From Corynebacterium falsenii (GTDB taxonomy: Bacteria > Actinomycetota > Actinomycetes > Mycobacteriales > Mycobacteriaceae): a stretch of DNA of 64,000 nucleotides. Positions 11,507 to 20,402 of this stretch are shown here, one piece after another. The notes beneath the pieces are model-generated. The model made no database searches and was not told where the DNA came from. It saw only the letters and a program-made list of their open reading frames with translations. The first letter of the stretch is position 1. Each line of letters opens with the position of its first letter. The DNA is taken from contig NZ_CP083646.1 in the NCBI RefSeq assembly GCF_020099275.1, positions 2,604,001-2,668,000 on the forward strand, read 5' to 3'. The position numbers and the translations under genes are program-made.

Positions 11507-11935
11507 CTACAGCCCCTTGGTCAGGTTAATGACCGCGTCACGCCACAGCGTGAACTCTTCCTCGTAGTCGTTCTTGTAGTTCTCCACAGCACGAATGCCC
11601 TTGTAGATGGACTCGATTTCCTCATCCGTGAGGTCCTCGCCCTCTTCACCCACGAACAGCACGGGTCCCAAGATCGCGCGGGTGGGATCGGACAGGAAGC
11701 GCGAATCCCCCGTCTCCGCTTCCTTGCGCCCCATGGATGCCAACGGGTTGGGCTCGGGGTCCTCGACCTTTTTGGCGTCGGAGGAATACAACGCGGCGAC
11801 GGTCATTCCGCTATCGACGAACGCGACATGAAGGCGGTCGTGTTCGTTTCCGCCCAGCACCATGGGGGCGTCGGACAGATCAACGTCCATCTCTTCGGTA
11901 CGAAGATCCGGGGTAACGAGCATGCTGCGGGGCAT
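11507..11935 (-). CDS. conserved acidic protein, function unknown
   Basis: A 142-residue acidic protein without membrane segments or a recognised domain. The C-terminal half is rich in Asp/Glu (LFVGEEGEDLTDEEIESIYKGI) and predicts helical structure. AGAGGAG lies 9 bases before the ATG. It stands alone between groES and a divergent DUF6985 gene. I cannot name a family. Confidence 0.7.
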   Translation of the reverse strand: MPRSMLVTPDLRTEEMDVDLSDAPMVLGGNEHDRLHVAFVDSGMTVAALYSSDAKKVEDPEPNPLASMGRKEAETGDSRFLSDPTRAILGPVLFVGEEGEDLTDEEIESIYKGIRAVENYKNDYEEEFTLWRDAVINLTKGL

Positions 11936-12079
11936 GAAAAACTCCTCTTGAAAAGTGAATGAGTGTAGTTACAGATCGCACATCATCTTGCCACCCCCAC
12001 CACGAACGCGCAGCGCAACTTTGCCCCACCTTCGTCAACCGCCCCGTCGTGCAACCCCAGTCTGTGTATCCTGTGTCCC

Positions 12080-12625
12080 ATGACTGAGATCACCATCCCC
12101 AACGTTGGCACCGCGCGCCCCACCGACAACGGCGACTACGTCACCGAGCCCCTGTCGGTCGTCTTCCTCGGTTCGGATACGCCGTTCACGATCGAGGACA
12201 ACGTCATCGAGGCTCTGGACGCTGGGGACATCACCCCGGAGGACTTGGCCCGATGCATCAATAATTTCCGCGATGCGTCCCAGCCGGTCCTCGATATCGT
12301 GGCCCCAGACCTATTCGCTTACTTCAAGGATGTGGAGCAGGATCTCGATCCGGACGAGGACTACATTCCCGAGATCCCGTCCGCATCCGTGGTGTGGGAT
12401 TACGCCACGATTGACGATTCCGAGCCGTCCGTGCACTACAACAAGGAATCCTCCACCCTCTTCGTCACTCTCGAAGGTGAGGTCGAGTGGGAAGAAGAGC
12501 ACGGTCTGCTGCTCGTGTTTGAAGACGGCGCCCGCATCAGCAAGTTGGGCCCCTTCGATGGCCTCACTCTGCCCTACGATTCTGCCGAGCCGCACCCGGA
12601 TGGAACGGGCGTGTACTTCGTTTAA
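12080..12625 (+). CDS. DUF6985-like protein
   Basis: A 181-residue acidic soluble protein. The second half reads like a DUF6985 domain, including VEWEEEHGLLLVFEDGARISKLGPFDG near residues 132-158. No catalytic motif is visible. A TATCCT hexamer at 12067-12072 lies only 7 bases before the ATG and no ribosome binding site is present, so the mRNA is probably leaderless or nearly so. Convergent with the TsaB-RimI-TsaD gene, 12 bp apart. Confidence 0.7.
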   Translation: MTEITIPNVGTARPTDNGDYVTEPLSVVFLGSDTPFTIEDNVIEALDAGDITPEDLARCINNFRDASQPVLDIVAPDLFAYFKDVEQDLDPDEDYIPEIPSASVVWDYATIDDSEPSVHYNKESSTLFVTLEGEVEWEEEHGLLLVFEDGARISKLGPFDGLTLPYDSAEPHPDGTGVYFV

Positions 12626-12637
12626 GCTCGCTCTTTC

Positions 12638-15076
12638 CTAGTTTGGCTTCTTTTCGTTCGACGCCACCAGCGGGGTCTCCACCTCCAGGCCAGGATCGGT
12701 AGCCACACCGAGTCCGCTGGGCTGGGCGCCATCGGCAATGAGCTGCGCCGTGAGCGCCGCGATCATCACACCGTTGTCCGTGCACAACGCCACATCGGGG
12801 ATGCGCAGCTCCACCCCAGCGGCAGCGCACCGCTCGGCGGCGAGTTCCCGCAGTCGGCGGTTGGCCGCCACCCCGCCGCCGAGGAGCAGCACCTTTGCGC
12901 CGGTGTCCTCGCACGCGCGCAGGGCCTTGGCGGTGAGCACATCGACCACTGCCTCCTGGAAGCTAGCGCAGACGTCCTCGATGGGGATGCGGGCGGTGCC
13001 ATCGTGTGCGCCGTCGTGTGCGCCGTCTTTGCCCGCCTGCTCCACGTATCGCGCCACGGCTGTCTTGAGGCCGGAGAAGCTGAAGTCGTAGCGGGAGTCT
13101 TGCTGTCGCATCATGCCGCGGGGGAAGGCGATGGCTGAGCTATCACCCTGGGCGGCGAGCTTGTCGATGACCGGCCCGCCCGGGTAGCCGAGCCCGAGGA
13201 GGCGCGCGACTTTGTCGTAGGCTTCGCCCGCAGCGTCGTCGAGCGTGCTGCCGAGTTCCGTCATGGGCTTGCCGAGGCCCTGGACGTGGAGGATTTGGGT
13301 GTGGCCGCCGGAGACCAGCAGGGCGATGGCGTTATCCATGCCCGTATCTGACTCCTTCGCTCCCTTCTCGCCCAGCGACTCCACCGCGACGTGGCCGCCG
13401 AGGTGATTAACGCCATAGAACGGCACACCCCACGCAGCAGCGTAGGCCTTCGCCGCGGCAGCGCCAACGAGCAGCGCACCCGCCAAGCCTGGCCCCACCG
13501 TTGCGGCCACTGCGTCGGGGCGGCCACCAACGCCCGCCTCGCGCATCTGCTCCAGAGCCGCATCCATCGTGGGGCCCATTGCCTCCAGGTGGGCGCGGGA
13601 GGCAATCTCCGGCACCACGCCGCCGAACCGGGCGTGCTGGTCCATGCTGCTGGCCACGGCGTTGGCGATGGTCCGCACCGAACCGTCCGCGCGGAGTTCA
13701 ACCACGCCCACACCTGTCTCATCGCAGGAGCTTTCCACACCCATGACCAGGGTGGAGCCATCCTGCCGGGGGTGTTCCCCAGCGGCGCTTTCAACAGTAT
13801 TCTCAGCACCCACGATACTCTGCCGGTCGGCGCGCATCATGGTGAACGCATCCGCGCCGGAGGGCTGGTAGTAGCCCTTGCGCGTCCCCGTCACCTCAAA
13901 GCCGTAGGTGGTGTAGAGGCCAATGGCCGGGTCATTATCCGTGCGCACCTCGAGGAATACCGGGCCACCCACGCGATCGACTTCCTCCATGAGCGGCCGA
14001 ATGAGCAGGTGTGCCCACCCCTTTCCGTGATGTTCCGGGGTGATGCCCACGGTGTGGATCTCCCATTCCGGATCATCTGGGGCACCGTTGCGCGCCAGCC
14101 CAGCGTATCCCAAGATCTGCCCGTTATCATCCACCAGCCCCAGGTAGATGGTGTTGTCGCGGGTGAGCTCGTAGATAAATCCGTTGACCGGCCACGGGGA
14201 GTCGCCTTCGAACAGCACAGCTTCGATCTCCGCCAGGCGGGGGGCTGCCGAGGCATCGAGCCGCACGACGGCCGGGGTACCCTCGCCTCCCTCCGTGGCG
14301 GGTTTCAGCTCCGCTCGAGAGTAATCCACCGCGGCCGGGCGCTCCTTCTTCTTCGGCTCCACGGCATCGGGCCGCCGCAGGTACAGTGCCCGCAACGGCG
14401 CGCCCGGCTGGCGCAACGCTGCTGCATTTCCCACGAGAGACAGGGCCGCGTCCGCGAGTCCCAGCGGGCTCGGCCAGGCGTCCTCGCTGAGCAGGGCCCC
14501 AGCAGAGGCTACGGCAGGGGCCACCGCCTTCGCCGCGGCCACGCCTCGGGCACCACCGGCCGCGCTGTGCCCAGACCCAAGATCAACATCCGCTGGGGCA
14601 CTCACCGCCGGATCACTAACCGTGCGCAGCGTGCCACCCTCGCTCCAGCTGTAGGTCGCGTGGTACCACTCCCGGCGCCGCGCGTCGGTGATGACCGTGA
14701 GCTCAGCACCCGCTCCCAGCTCAGCAATAGCCTCGGGGTGCTCGCGCCGAACCGTCGCCGCGATCGCCGCCAAGCTCGGCACCCCGTGCACGGGGATACC
14801 CAGCGCCTGTCCAAACGCCGCACCAGTGGCCATGCCCACACGCAATCCGGTGAAGGGCCCCGGCCCCTCCCCCACGATGACAGCATCCACGTCACCCGTT
14901 GTCAGCCCAGCGTCTGCCAAGCACTGCATGATCGAGGGCGTCAGTAGTTCCATGTGCCCGCGCGGCTCATCGTGGACGACCGAGGCGAGAAGATCCATGG
15001 TGGCGTCGGAAGAAGAAAGGCGAACGAGACCAGCGACAACATAGGAGGTCGACGTATCCACAGTGAGCAGCAACAT
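12638..15076 (-). CDS. tsaB-rimI-tsaD: TsaB-RimI-TsaD triple fusion (tRNA t6A synthesis plus ribosomal-protein acetyltransferase)
   Basis: One uninterrupted frame carries three proteins that are usually separate. Numbering is from the alternative upstream start 15100, 8 residues longer. About residues 9-245 are TsaB ([26 protein letters not shown]). About 276-425 are the GNAT acetyltransferase RimI ([19 protein letters not shown], the acetyl-CoA loop; [14 protein letters not shown]). About 450-820 are TsaD ([23 protein letters not shown], the NHLGGH metal site, [17 protein letters not shown]). TsaB and TsaD form the core of the complex that puts threonylcarbamoyl on A37 of ANN-decoding tRNAs; RimI acetylates protein N-termini. 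No frameshift or stop separates the parts. Linkers are Ala/Gly-, Lys- and Glu-rich. Confidence 0.92.
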   Translation of the reverse strand: MLLLTVDTSTSYVVAGLVRLSSSDATMDLLASVVHDEPRGHMELLTPSIMQCLADAGLTTGDVDAVIVGEGPGPFTGLRVGMATGAAFGQALGIPVHGVPSLAAIAATVRREHPEAIAELGAGAELTVITDARRREWYHATYSWSEGGTLRTVSDPAVSAPADVDLGSGHSAAGGARGVAAAKAVAPAVASAGALLSEDAWPSPLGLADAALSLVGNAAALRQPGAPLRALYLRRPDAVEPKKKERPAAVDYSRAELKPATEGGEGTPAVVRLDASAAPRLAEIEAVLFEGDSPWPVNGFIYELTRDNTIYLGLVDDNGQILGYAGLARNGAPDDPEWEIHTVGITPEHHGKGWAHLLIRPLMEEVDRVGGPVFLEVRTDNDPAIGLYTTYGFEVTGTRKGYYQPSGADAFTMMRADRQSIVGAENTVESAAGEHPRQDGSTLVMGVESSCDETGVGVVELRADGSVRTIANAVASSMDQHARFGGVVPEIASRAHLEAMGPTMDAALEQMREAGVGGRPDAVAATVGPGLAGALLVGAAAAKAYAAAWGVPFYGVNHLGGHVAVESLGEKGAKESDTGMDNAIALLVSGGHTQILHVQGLGKPMTELGSTLDDAAGEAYDKVARLLGLGYPGGPVIDKLAAQGDSSAIAFPRGMMRQQDSRYDFSFSGLKTAVARYVEQAGKDGAHDGAHDGTARIPIEDVCASFQEAVVDVLTAKALRACEDTGAKVLLLGGGVAANRRLRELAAERCAAAGVELRIPDVALCTDNGVMIAALTAQLIADGAQPSGLGVATDPGLEVETPLVASNEKKPN

Positions 15077-15129
15077 GCCTTTAACCATAACCCCCGGCAA
15101 GCATGTGCCACGAAGTGTGGGGCGGGGCT

Positions 15130-16146
15130 TTAGGGCTCACGCGCAAGATATTCGGCGACGCCCCACAGCGCCCGTGGCCCCGTGACGTCGCCGGGCAGCA
15201 ACGGGATTGTCCATACCGGGGCCTGCGGCAACCCGGCGCGGAGCTGGTCGAGGAACTGCCGCTCCATCTGTGCCCGGGCGGCCAAGAACTCACCAGCATC
15301 GGTCGGCGAGCAGCGATTGACCACGCAACCGCCCACATGCACACCGGTGGTGCCGAGCTGGCGGGCCAGTTCAATGGTCTCCAGCACCGGCATGCGTTCC
15401 GGGGCGAGAACCAGGAAGAACTGGCAGCGTTCGGGATCGGTCAGCAGGGCGGCGAAACGCTGGAAAACGTCGCGGCGGGCGGTGATGATCTGGCGAATGC
15501 GCTGGTTGCGGGAAGAAGGCCGGGAAGAAGGCCGGGAAGAAGACTGAGAACGGGCGCGGTGGTCGAGGTGCTCGGCGGCGTCCGTGAACCGCTCGGCGCG
15601 GTCGCGCTGGCCTAGCAGGGCGTCCATCCACTGGGTGAGCTGGGTGGGAAGGTCCAGCAGCCGGGAGGTGTGCCCAGAGGGGGCGGTATCGACGATCACG
15701 TGGTCGTACTTTTCGACGGCCTCGAGCACCACCCGGGCCAGGCGTTCGAGCAACGCTGCCTCGTGCGCGCCGGGGGATGTGGCGGCCATGGCGATGTGCT
15801 GCTTGATGCGCCGGGCCTGGATGGCGGGGAGCATCCGCTGCATCACATCGGCCATGTCGTCGAAGTGTTCGCTGGCCACCTGGTCCGGGTTGATCTCTAG
15901 GGCGTCGATCGTGGCACTTCCAGAACCGTGAGGAACGGTGGTGATCTGGTTGCCGACCTCGGCGTGGAGGACGTGCCCGACATTGTGTGCGGGATCGGTG
16001 GAGATCAGCAGGACCCGGCGGCCCCTGTCCGCCAGCGGGTGGGTGGCGAGGGCCACGGCGGTGGCGGCGGCAGTGGTCGTCTTGCCAACCCCTCCTTTGC
16101 CGCCGAAGAACATGACGGGGGTCTGGGCTGCGGACGCTAACAACAC
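15130..16146 (-). CDS. ArsA/Get3-like ATPase
   Basis: A 338-residue P-loop ATPase of the ArsA/Get3 group. The deviant Walker [11 protein letters not shown] is at residues 15-24, the switch [13 protein letters not shown] follows at about 49-60, and the switch [14 protein letters not shown] lies near residue 160. There is one ATPase domain, so it would act as a homodimer. No arsenical pump gene is nearby. It overlaps the small cory-CC-star gene by 10 bp and follows cstA, which suggests a role with those membrane or lipid-linked partners rather than arsenic resistance; the substrate is unknown. Confidence 0.88.
   Translation of the reverse strand: MLLASAAQTPVMFFGGKGGVGKTTTAAATAVALATHPLADRGRRVLLISTDPAHNVGHVLHAEVGNQITTVPHGSGSATIDALEINPDQVASEHFDDMADVMQRMLPAIQARRIKQHIAMAATSPGAHEAALLERLARVVLEAVEKYDHVIVDTAPSGHTSRLLDLPTQLTQWMDALLGQRDRAERFTDAAEHLDHRARSQSSSRPSSRPSSRNQRIRQIITARRDVFQRFAALLTDPERCQFFLVLAPERMPVLETIELARQLGTTGVHVGGCVVNRCSPTDAGEFLAARAQMERQFLDQLRAGLPQAPVWTIPLLPGDVTGPRALWGVAEYLAREP
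15510..15545. repeat. three 12-bp repeats inside the ArsA-like gene
   Basis: GGGAAGAAGGCC occurs twice and a variant (GGGAAGAAGACT) once, in tandem. It encodes an (S)SRP-type Ser/Arg/Pro linker in the middle of the ATPase, a spot likely to vary in copy number. Confidence 0.7.
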
Positions 16147-16469
16147 GCGATCCCATCAATCGGGGAATGCTCCATGCCCATCCGGCGGTGCCAGTCGTGG
16201 AATCGCTCGTACATCAGCGGCAGCAGTTCCAGGGTGTAGTACGAAGCAGGGTTCGGTACCCCGAGGGCCTCGCCGGCGATGATGAGCATAAACAGATCCT
16301 CCTCATCGCGGGCAGCCTTGGCCATGGTTCGGCGGTAAGGGGCGTGGTAGAACTCGCTGAGCCCGGCGCTCACGTCGTGGAACGTGGAGCGGATGGTGGA
16401 CCACAGCGTGGGGCGGGGTGTGGGGCGGGGCTTGTCGGTGGGATTGGGCATGATAGGCATGGTGGGCAT
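16137..16469 (-). CDS. cory-CC-star type protein
   Basis: A small protein of up to 110 residues that ends in Ile-Ala-Cys-Cys-stop, the hallmark of the cory-CC-star family named for corynebacteria. The core reads LSEFYHAPYRRTMAKAARDEEDLFMLIIAGEALGVPNPASYYTLELLPLMYERFHDWHRRMGM, with no membrane helix. The Pro-rich N-terminal 20 residues are doubtful; several Met codons are possible starts and no clear ribosome binding site decides. It lies between cstA and the ArsA-like ATPase and overlaps the latter. In other bacteria the slot after cstA is held by a small YbdD protein; a comparable accessory role is inferred. Confidence 0.8.
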   Translation of the reverse strand: MPTMPIMPNPTDKPRPTPRPTLWSTIRSTFHDVSAGLSEFYHAPYRRTMAKAARDEEDLFMLIIAGEALGVPNPASYYTLELLPLMYERFHDWHRRMGMEHSPIDGIACC

Positions 16470-16497
16470 GGCGGGATAGCGCGACCTTCAACCGACG

Positions 16498-18216
16498 TCA
16501 GACCGACGTCGTGGTGCGGTAGTCGGCGGGCACGGATTCCTCATCGAATTCGGCATCCGTCGTGGCTGGTTCGTCCTTCGCGCGCTTCAAGGCCATCGCG
16601 GCTTCGATGGTGACCCAGATGGCGGCGACGAGGATGATGACGTCCAGAACCAGCAGCAGCCAATTGCCCGTGTCCAGGAATCCCTTCATCTGCACCACGA
16701 GCGCCCACACGGACATGACCAGCACGAAGGCCAGCGGGATGAGCAGCGGCCAGAAGTTGCGGCGCAGGCGGGCCAGGATGATGCAGATGATGGACAGCGT
16801 GAGTGCGGCCATGAGCTGGTTCGTGGTGCCGAACAGCGGCCAGATGATCATGCCACCGGAGCCGTCCGCGCCTGCGGAGAACGTCAGTCCCAGCGCAACG
16901 GCCAGCACGATGATGGTAGCCACACCCGCAGAGATTTTCACACCGATGACATCGCCGATCTCCTGGACAACGATGCGCTGCAGGCGCACGCCGGTATCCA
17001 TCGTGGTGGCGGCGAACAGCACCGCCATCGTGGCGAGGATCGTCGCGGACAGCCCGGTCGGGATGCCCAGACCCGCCTGCATGATGCTGCTGCCACCGTC
17101 GACAAATGCCTTGACGCCGCCCTGGCCGAACTCCGAGTAGATCTCGCGCCACTGTGCGACGGTCTGATAGCCGGCGGTGGTCGCGATGATGGCACCCAGG
17201 GCCAGCAACCCCTCGCCGACGGCGCCGAAGTAGCCCACGAAACGAGCATTCGGTTCCTTATCCAGCTGTTTCGACGACGTACCAGTGGCCACCATCCCGT
17301 GGAAACCGGAGATAGCGCCGCACGCGATGGTGACGAACAACAGCGGAACCAGGGATGGGGTCTTCTCCGGCAACATGTCGTTGACCGCGGGAGCCACGAC
17401 CGTGGGCATCGAGACCAGGACGGAACCGTAGAGGATGATCAAGCCCACGAAGAGCTGGAGGCCGTTGATGTAGTCGCGGGGCTGTAGCAGCACCCACACG
17501 GGAAGCAGGGAGGCGATGCCTGCGTAGGCGAACAGCGCCACGATCCAGAAGGCGTTGGGGCTCAGCCCGAGGATCGAGTCCGGCAGCACCACGGGGAACT
17601 TGTCGCCCAACACCATGAGGCCGTAGAGCACCACAACACCCACCACCGAGACCAGCGGCAGGTTCCACTTCAACTTGTAGATGGCCTGACCGATCAGAAC
17701 CGCCACGACCACCGCACCCCACGTGGGGATAACTGCCGAGGGGGTGGAGACAAGAAGCTTCGAGATCACCACGGCGAAGGCCGCATTGACCATGAGCAAC
17801 AGCAGGAAGATGATCACGAGGAAGAGGTTGCGGCCGTGCTTGCCGATGTACTTTCCGGAGAGGATGCCGATCGACTGCCCCTTGTTGCGCACAGACGCCC
17901 ACAGTGCGCCCATGTCGTGCATACCCGCGATGAAGATCGTGCCGATCGTCACCCACAGGAATGCGGGGAGCCAACCCCAGATCACGGCGATGGCCGGTCC
18001 GACGATCGGCGCGGCGCCGGCCACCGAGGTGAAGTGATGGCCCCACAGCACTAGGCGGTTGGTGGGGACGAAGTCTACGCCGTCCTCCATCGTGTGGGCG
18101 GGCGTGGGAAACTCTTGCTTCAGCTTGAAGATGCGTTGGCTCAGATAGCGCGAATACAGGAAGTATCCGGCGACCATGAGGCCAACGCCGATGATGGCGA
18201 GGGTTAGGGAGTTCAT
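16498..18216 (-). CDS. cstA: CstA family carbon starvation / pyruvate-peptide transporter
   Basis: A 572-residue polytopic membrane protein with about 15 hydrophobic segments. It contains conserved CstA stretches: TNRLVLWGHHFTSVAGAAPIVGPAIAVIWGW (about residues 52-82), a GMHDMGALWASVRNKGQSIG loop, and SGFHGMVATGTSSKQLDKE. CstA proteins import pyruvate and are linked to peptide use in starvation. This version is shorter than the 701-residue E. coli CstA. The gene heads a cstA / cory-CC-star / arsA-like unit and has a CRP/GlxR-type operator about 40 bp upstream. Confidence 0.93.
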   Translation of the reverse strand: MNSLTLAIIGVGLMVAGYFLYSRYLSQRIFKLKQEFPTPAHTMEDGVDFVPTNRLVLWGHHFTSVAGAAPIVGPAIAVIWGWLPAFLWVTIGTIFIAGMHDMGALWASVRNKGQSIGILSGKYIGKHGRNLFLVIIFLLLLMVNAAFAVVISKLLVSTPSAVIPTWGAVVVAVLIGQAIYKLKWNLPLVSVVGVVVLYGLMVLGDKFPVVLPDSILGLSPNAFWIVALFAYAGIASLLPVWVLLQPRDYINGLQLFVGLIILYGSVLVSMPTVVAPAVNDMLPEKTPSLVPLLFVTIACGAISGFHGMVATGTSSKQLDKEPNARFVGYFGAVGEGLLALGAIIATTAGYQTVAQWREIYSEFGQGGVKAFVDGGSSIMQAGLGIPTGLSATILATMAVLFAATTMDTGVRLQRIVVQEIGDVIGVKISAGVATIIVLAVALGLTFSAGADGSGGMIIWPLFGTTNQLMAALTLSIICIILARLRRNFWPLLIPLAFVLVMSVWALVVQMKGFLDTGNWLLLVLDVIILVAAIWVTIEAAMALKRAKDEPATTDAEFDEESVPADYRTTTSV

Positions 18217-18255
18217 GGGGCCTCCGTGGGACAGGCGGGAGTTCGAAACTTCTAA

Positions 18256-18271
18256 TGTGCATTAGATCACA
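18256..18271. promoter_or_regulatory. GlxR (CRP-type) binding site upstream of cstA
   Basis: TGTGCATTAGATCACA; on the minus strand TGTGATCTAATGCACA fits the GlxR/CRP consensus TGTGA-N2-TA-N2-TCACA with one mismatch. It lies 40 bp before the cstA start, implying cAMP-dependent control by carbon status. The rest of 18217-18575 holds the hairpin listed next and an AT-rich stretch with nothing else recognised. Confidence 0.75.
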
Positions 18272-18359
18272 TTGCACAATCCCAGTGACCTTTACCCTGC
18301 ACCTTCACTGGCTGGCTCCCCAGCGCCACCAAGCCGTACGTACCCCAGACACACAAGAA

Positions 18360-18396
18360 GCCTCTAGGATGCTCTCGCAGTAAACATCCCAGAGGC
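18360..18396. terminator. terminator hairpin between alr-tsaE and cstA
   Basis: GCCTCT-A-GGATG pairs with CATCC-C-AGAGGC, leaving one A:C mismatch in an 11-bp stem. Short T tracts occur on either strand. It lies about 180 bp past the alr-tsaE stop and separates that unit from cstA. Confidence 0.6.
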
Positions 18397-18575
18397 CTTT
18401 TCGACTGGCGGGTTGATCAGACCCATGTTGCCAGCGTCTTGCTGAAACACCCCTCACGGTATTCCGCCTACTATCTTAAACAAAAGCTGAGGGTCATTTC
18501 AACTGGTTGTGAAAAATTTTTTGAACTCCACGCAAGCGCCTCAACAAATCCCGGTAAACACTCAGCTCAGAGCGC

Positions 18576-20342
18576 CTATTTGCCATCCTGTGCGGGCTCA
18601 TGCGGGCGCCGAGAAATCCACGACCACGCCACCACGCGTTCCTCAGAGTCCTCCGATTCGGCACGCTCAATGCTCACGTCTAGGACCGAATCGCTGAGGA
18701 ACTCCACCACGCCACGGCCCCACTCGGCGACCACCACGTGCGAATCCAGATCCGCATCGAGATCCAGCGATTCCAGCGCATCGAGCACCACGTTCCGGTC
18801 CATCTGCTCACCCGGGGCGATGCCCTCCTGCACATCGGCACCCAGCAGGCGGTAGGCATCCATGTGCAGCATCCCTGGCCTGCCCTCGGTCCCCTTGTGG
18901 GTCCGCACAATCGTGAAGGTCGGAGACTGCACGCGCCCCCGCACCCCCAGGCCTTGAGCGATGCCCTGCGTCAGGGTGGTCTTGCCCGCCCCCAGCGGGC
19001 CGGTCAACACCACCACGGTGCCCGCCGCACCGCCAGCCGTTTCCTGGTTCAGCAGTTGTTCGCCCACTTGGCGGCCGAGATCCCGCATGGCATCGGCATC
19101 AGGCGCCACCGCCGAGCCAGAGTCCTGCGACAGATCCAAGGCAGCGGGCGCTGGAGTTACCGCAGCGTTGTGGGGTTGGGGGTGGGTTGTGGCGTCGAAC
19201 TGAAGAAAGCGGCGCTTCACCCGCGGACCGCGCGGGAGGGTGAGGATTTCGTAGGCGATGGTGCCCGCTGCGGCGGCGAACTCGTCCACACTGGGGCCGT
19301 CTTGGCCGAAGATGATGGCCCAATCGCCGGGGCGGACGGGGGATTCGGTGGGATTCTCGCTGACCGGGCCGAGGCTAACCACGACCTGGTCCATGCACAC
19401 GCGCCCGATCTGCGGGTAGCGCCGCCCGTTGATCGACACCTCGAAGCGTCCGGAGGCGGACCGCGGGATGCCGTCGGCGTACCCCACCGCCACCACGGCG
19501 GTGCGCGTATCGACCTCGGCACGCCACGTGTGGCCGTAGCTCACGGCCTCACCCGCAGCGACCACGCGCGTGGTAATCACTCGCGCTCGGAAGGTCATCG
19601 CTGGGCGAAACGTTGCCCCCGCCTTCGGCTCGACCGGATCCACACCATAGATCCCGACGCCCGGACGCACCATCTCGTGGTGGGTATCCGGTCGGGTCAA
19701 CGTAGCGGGCGTGTTGGCAAGGTGGTTACAAGGGACGTCCAGGCCACGGGCGCGGCAGAATTCGATGGCGCGGTGGAAACGCTGCGCCTGCATGTCGGTG
19801 GCGGGATCGGCGTTGGGAGTATCCGCGGTGGCCAGGTGGCTCATGAGGCCGCGCACGTCCACGAGGTCGGTGTGCTGCGCCAGCAGTTCCACGGTGCTTT
19901 CCCACTCGGCCGGGCTCACTCCGGAGCGCGACAGACCAGTATCCACCATGAGGGTGGCCGGCACGGGCCCGGCACCGGAACCTGCCTGCTCGATGAGCGA
20001 CTCAGCGTGAGCCAGCGACGGGATGCCGATGGTGATGTTCTGGGCTAGAGCTGCAGAAAGATCCTCCCCGGGGAACCACATCCAGGCGGTCACCGGCGCG
20101 GTGGCACCTGCGCCACCGGCGGCGCGGACGGCGAGGGCCTCCCCCACCGTGGCCACACCGAGGTGGGTGGCGCCTGCGGCGATGACGGTATCGACGACCT
20201 CGCGGAGGCCGTGGTTGTAACCATCGGCCTTGACCACCGCCATGACCTCGGCAGGCGTGGCGGCTGCCACGAGTTCTTGCACATTGTGGGCGATGGCGCC
20301 CAGATCGACCACGAGTTCCGCCAAGTGGATTTCGCTATCCAA
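18576..20342 (-). CDS. alr-tsaE: alanine racemase-TsaE fusion
   Basis: A 588-residue two-domain protein. Residues 1-381 are alanine racemase, which makes D-alanine for peptidoglycan: the PLP lysine is K38 in VMAVVKADGYNHG, the catalytic tyrosine Y269 is in SYGHTW, and GRVCMDQVVVSL follows. After a ~30-residue linker, about 412-588 are TsaE, the ATPase that resets the TsaB-TsaD complex in tRNA t6A synthesis: Walker A GPLGAGKTT at 448-456, then SPTF and the HMDAYRL motif. In many relatives alr and tsaE are adjacent genes; here no stop separates them. It follows glmS by 60 bp on the same strand. Confidence 0.93.
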   Translation of the reverse strand: MDSEIHLAELVVDLGAIAHNVQELVAAATPAEVMAVVKADGYNHGLREVVDTVIAAGATHLGVATVGEALAVRAAGGAGATAPVTAWMWFPGEDLSAALAQNITIGIPSLAHAESLIEQAGSGAGPVPATLMVDTGLSRSGVSPAEWESTVELLAQHTDLVDVRGLMSHLATADTPNADPATDMQAQRFHRAIEFCRARGLDVPCNHLANTPATLTRPDTHHEMVRPGVGIYGVDPVEPKAGATFRPAMTFRARVITTRVVAAGEAVSYGHTWRAEVDTRTAVVAVGYADGIPRSASGRFEVSINGRRYPQIGRVCMDQVVVSLGPVSENPTESPVRPGDWAIIFGQDGPSVDEFAAAAGTIAYEILTLPRGPRVKRRFLQFDATTHPQPHNAAVTPAPAALDLSQDSGSAVAPDADAMRDLGRQVGEQLLNQETAGGAAGTVVVLTGPLGAGKTTLTQGIAQGLGVRGRVQSPTFTIVRTHKGTEGRPGMLHMDAYRLLGADVQEGIAPGEQMDRNVVLDALESLDLDADLDSHVVVAEWGRGVVEFLSDSVLDVSIERAESEDSEERVVAWSWISRRPHEPAQDGK

Positions 20343-20402
20343 GGATGTTCACGAGCTTTCCGGCACAGGAGTAGGGGTTGGGATTGAAGAGCGCGGGGCG
20401 CG

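Noticed and set aside
13391..14947. 518-codon plus-strand frame opposite the TsaB-RimI-TsaD gene
   Set aside because: Antisense shadow with Arg/His/Pro-rich nonsense composition.
15130..16146. Arsenic-resistance operon
   Set aside because: The ATPase is ArsA-like, but no ArsB/Acr3 pump, ArsR or arsenate reductase gene is nearby.
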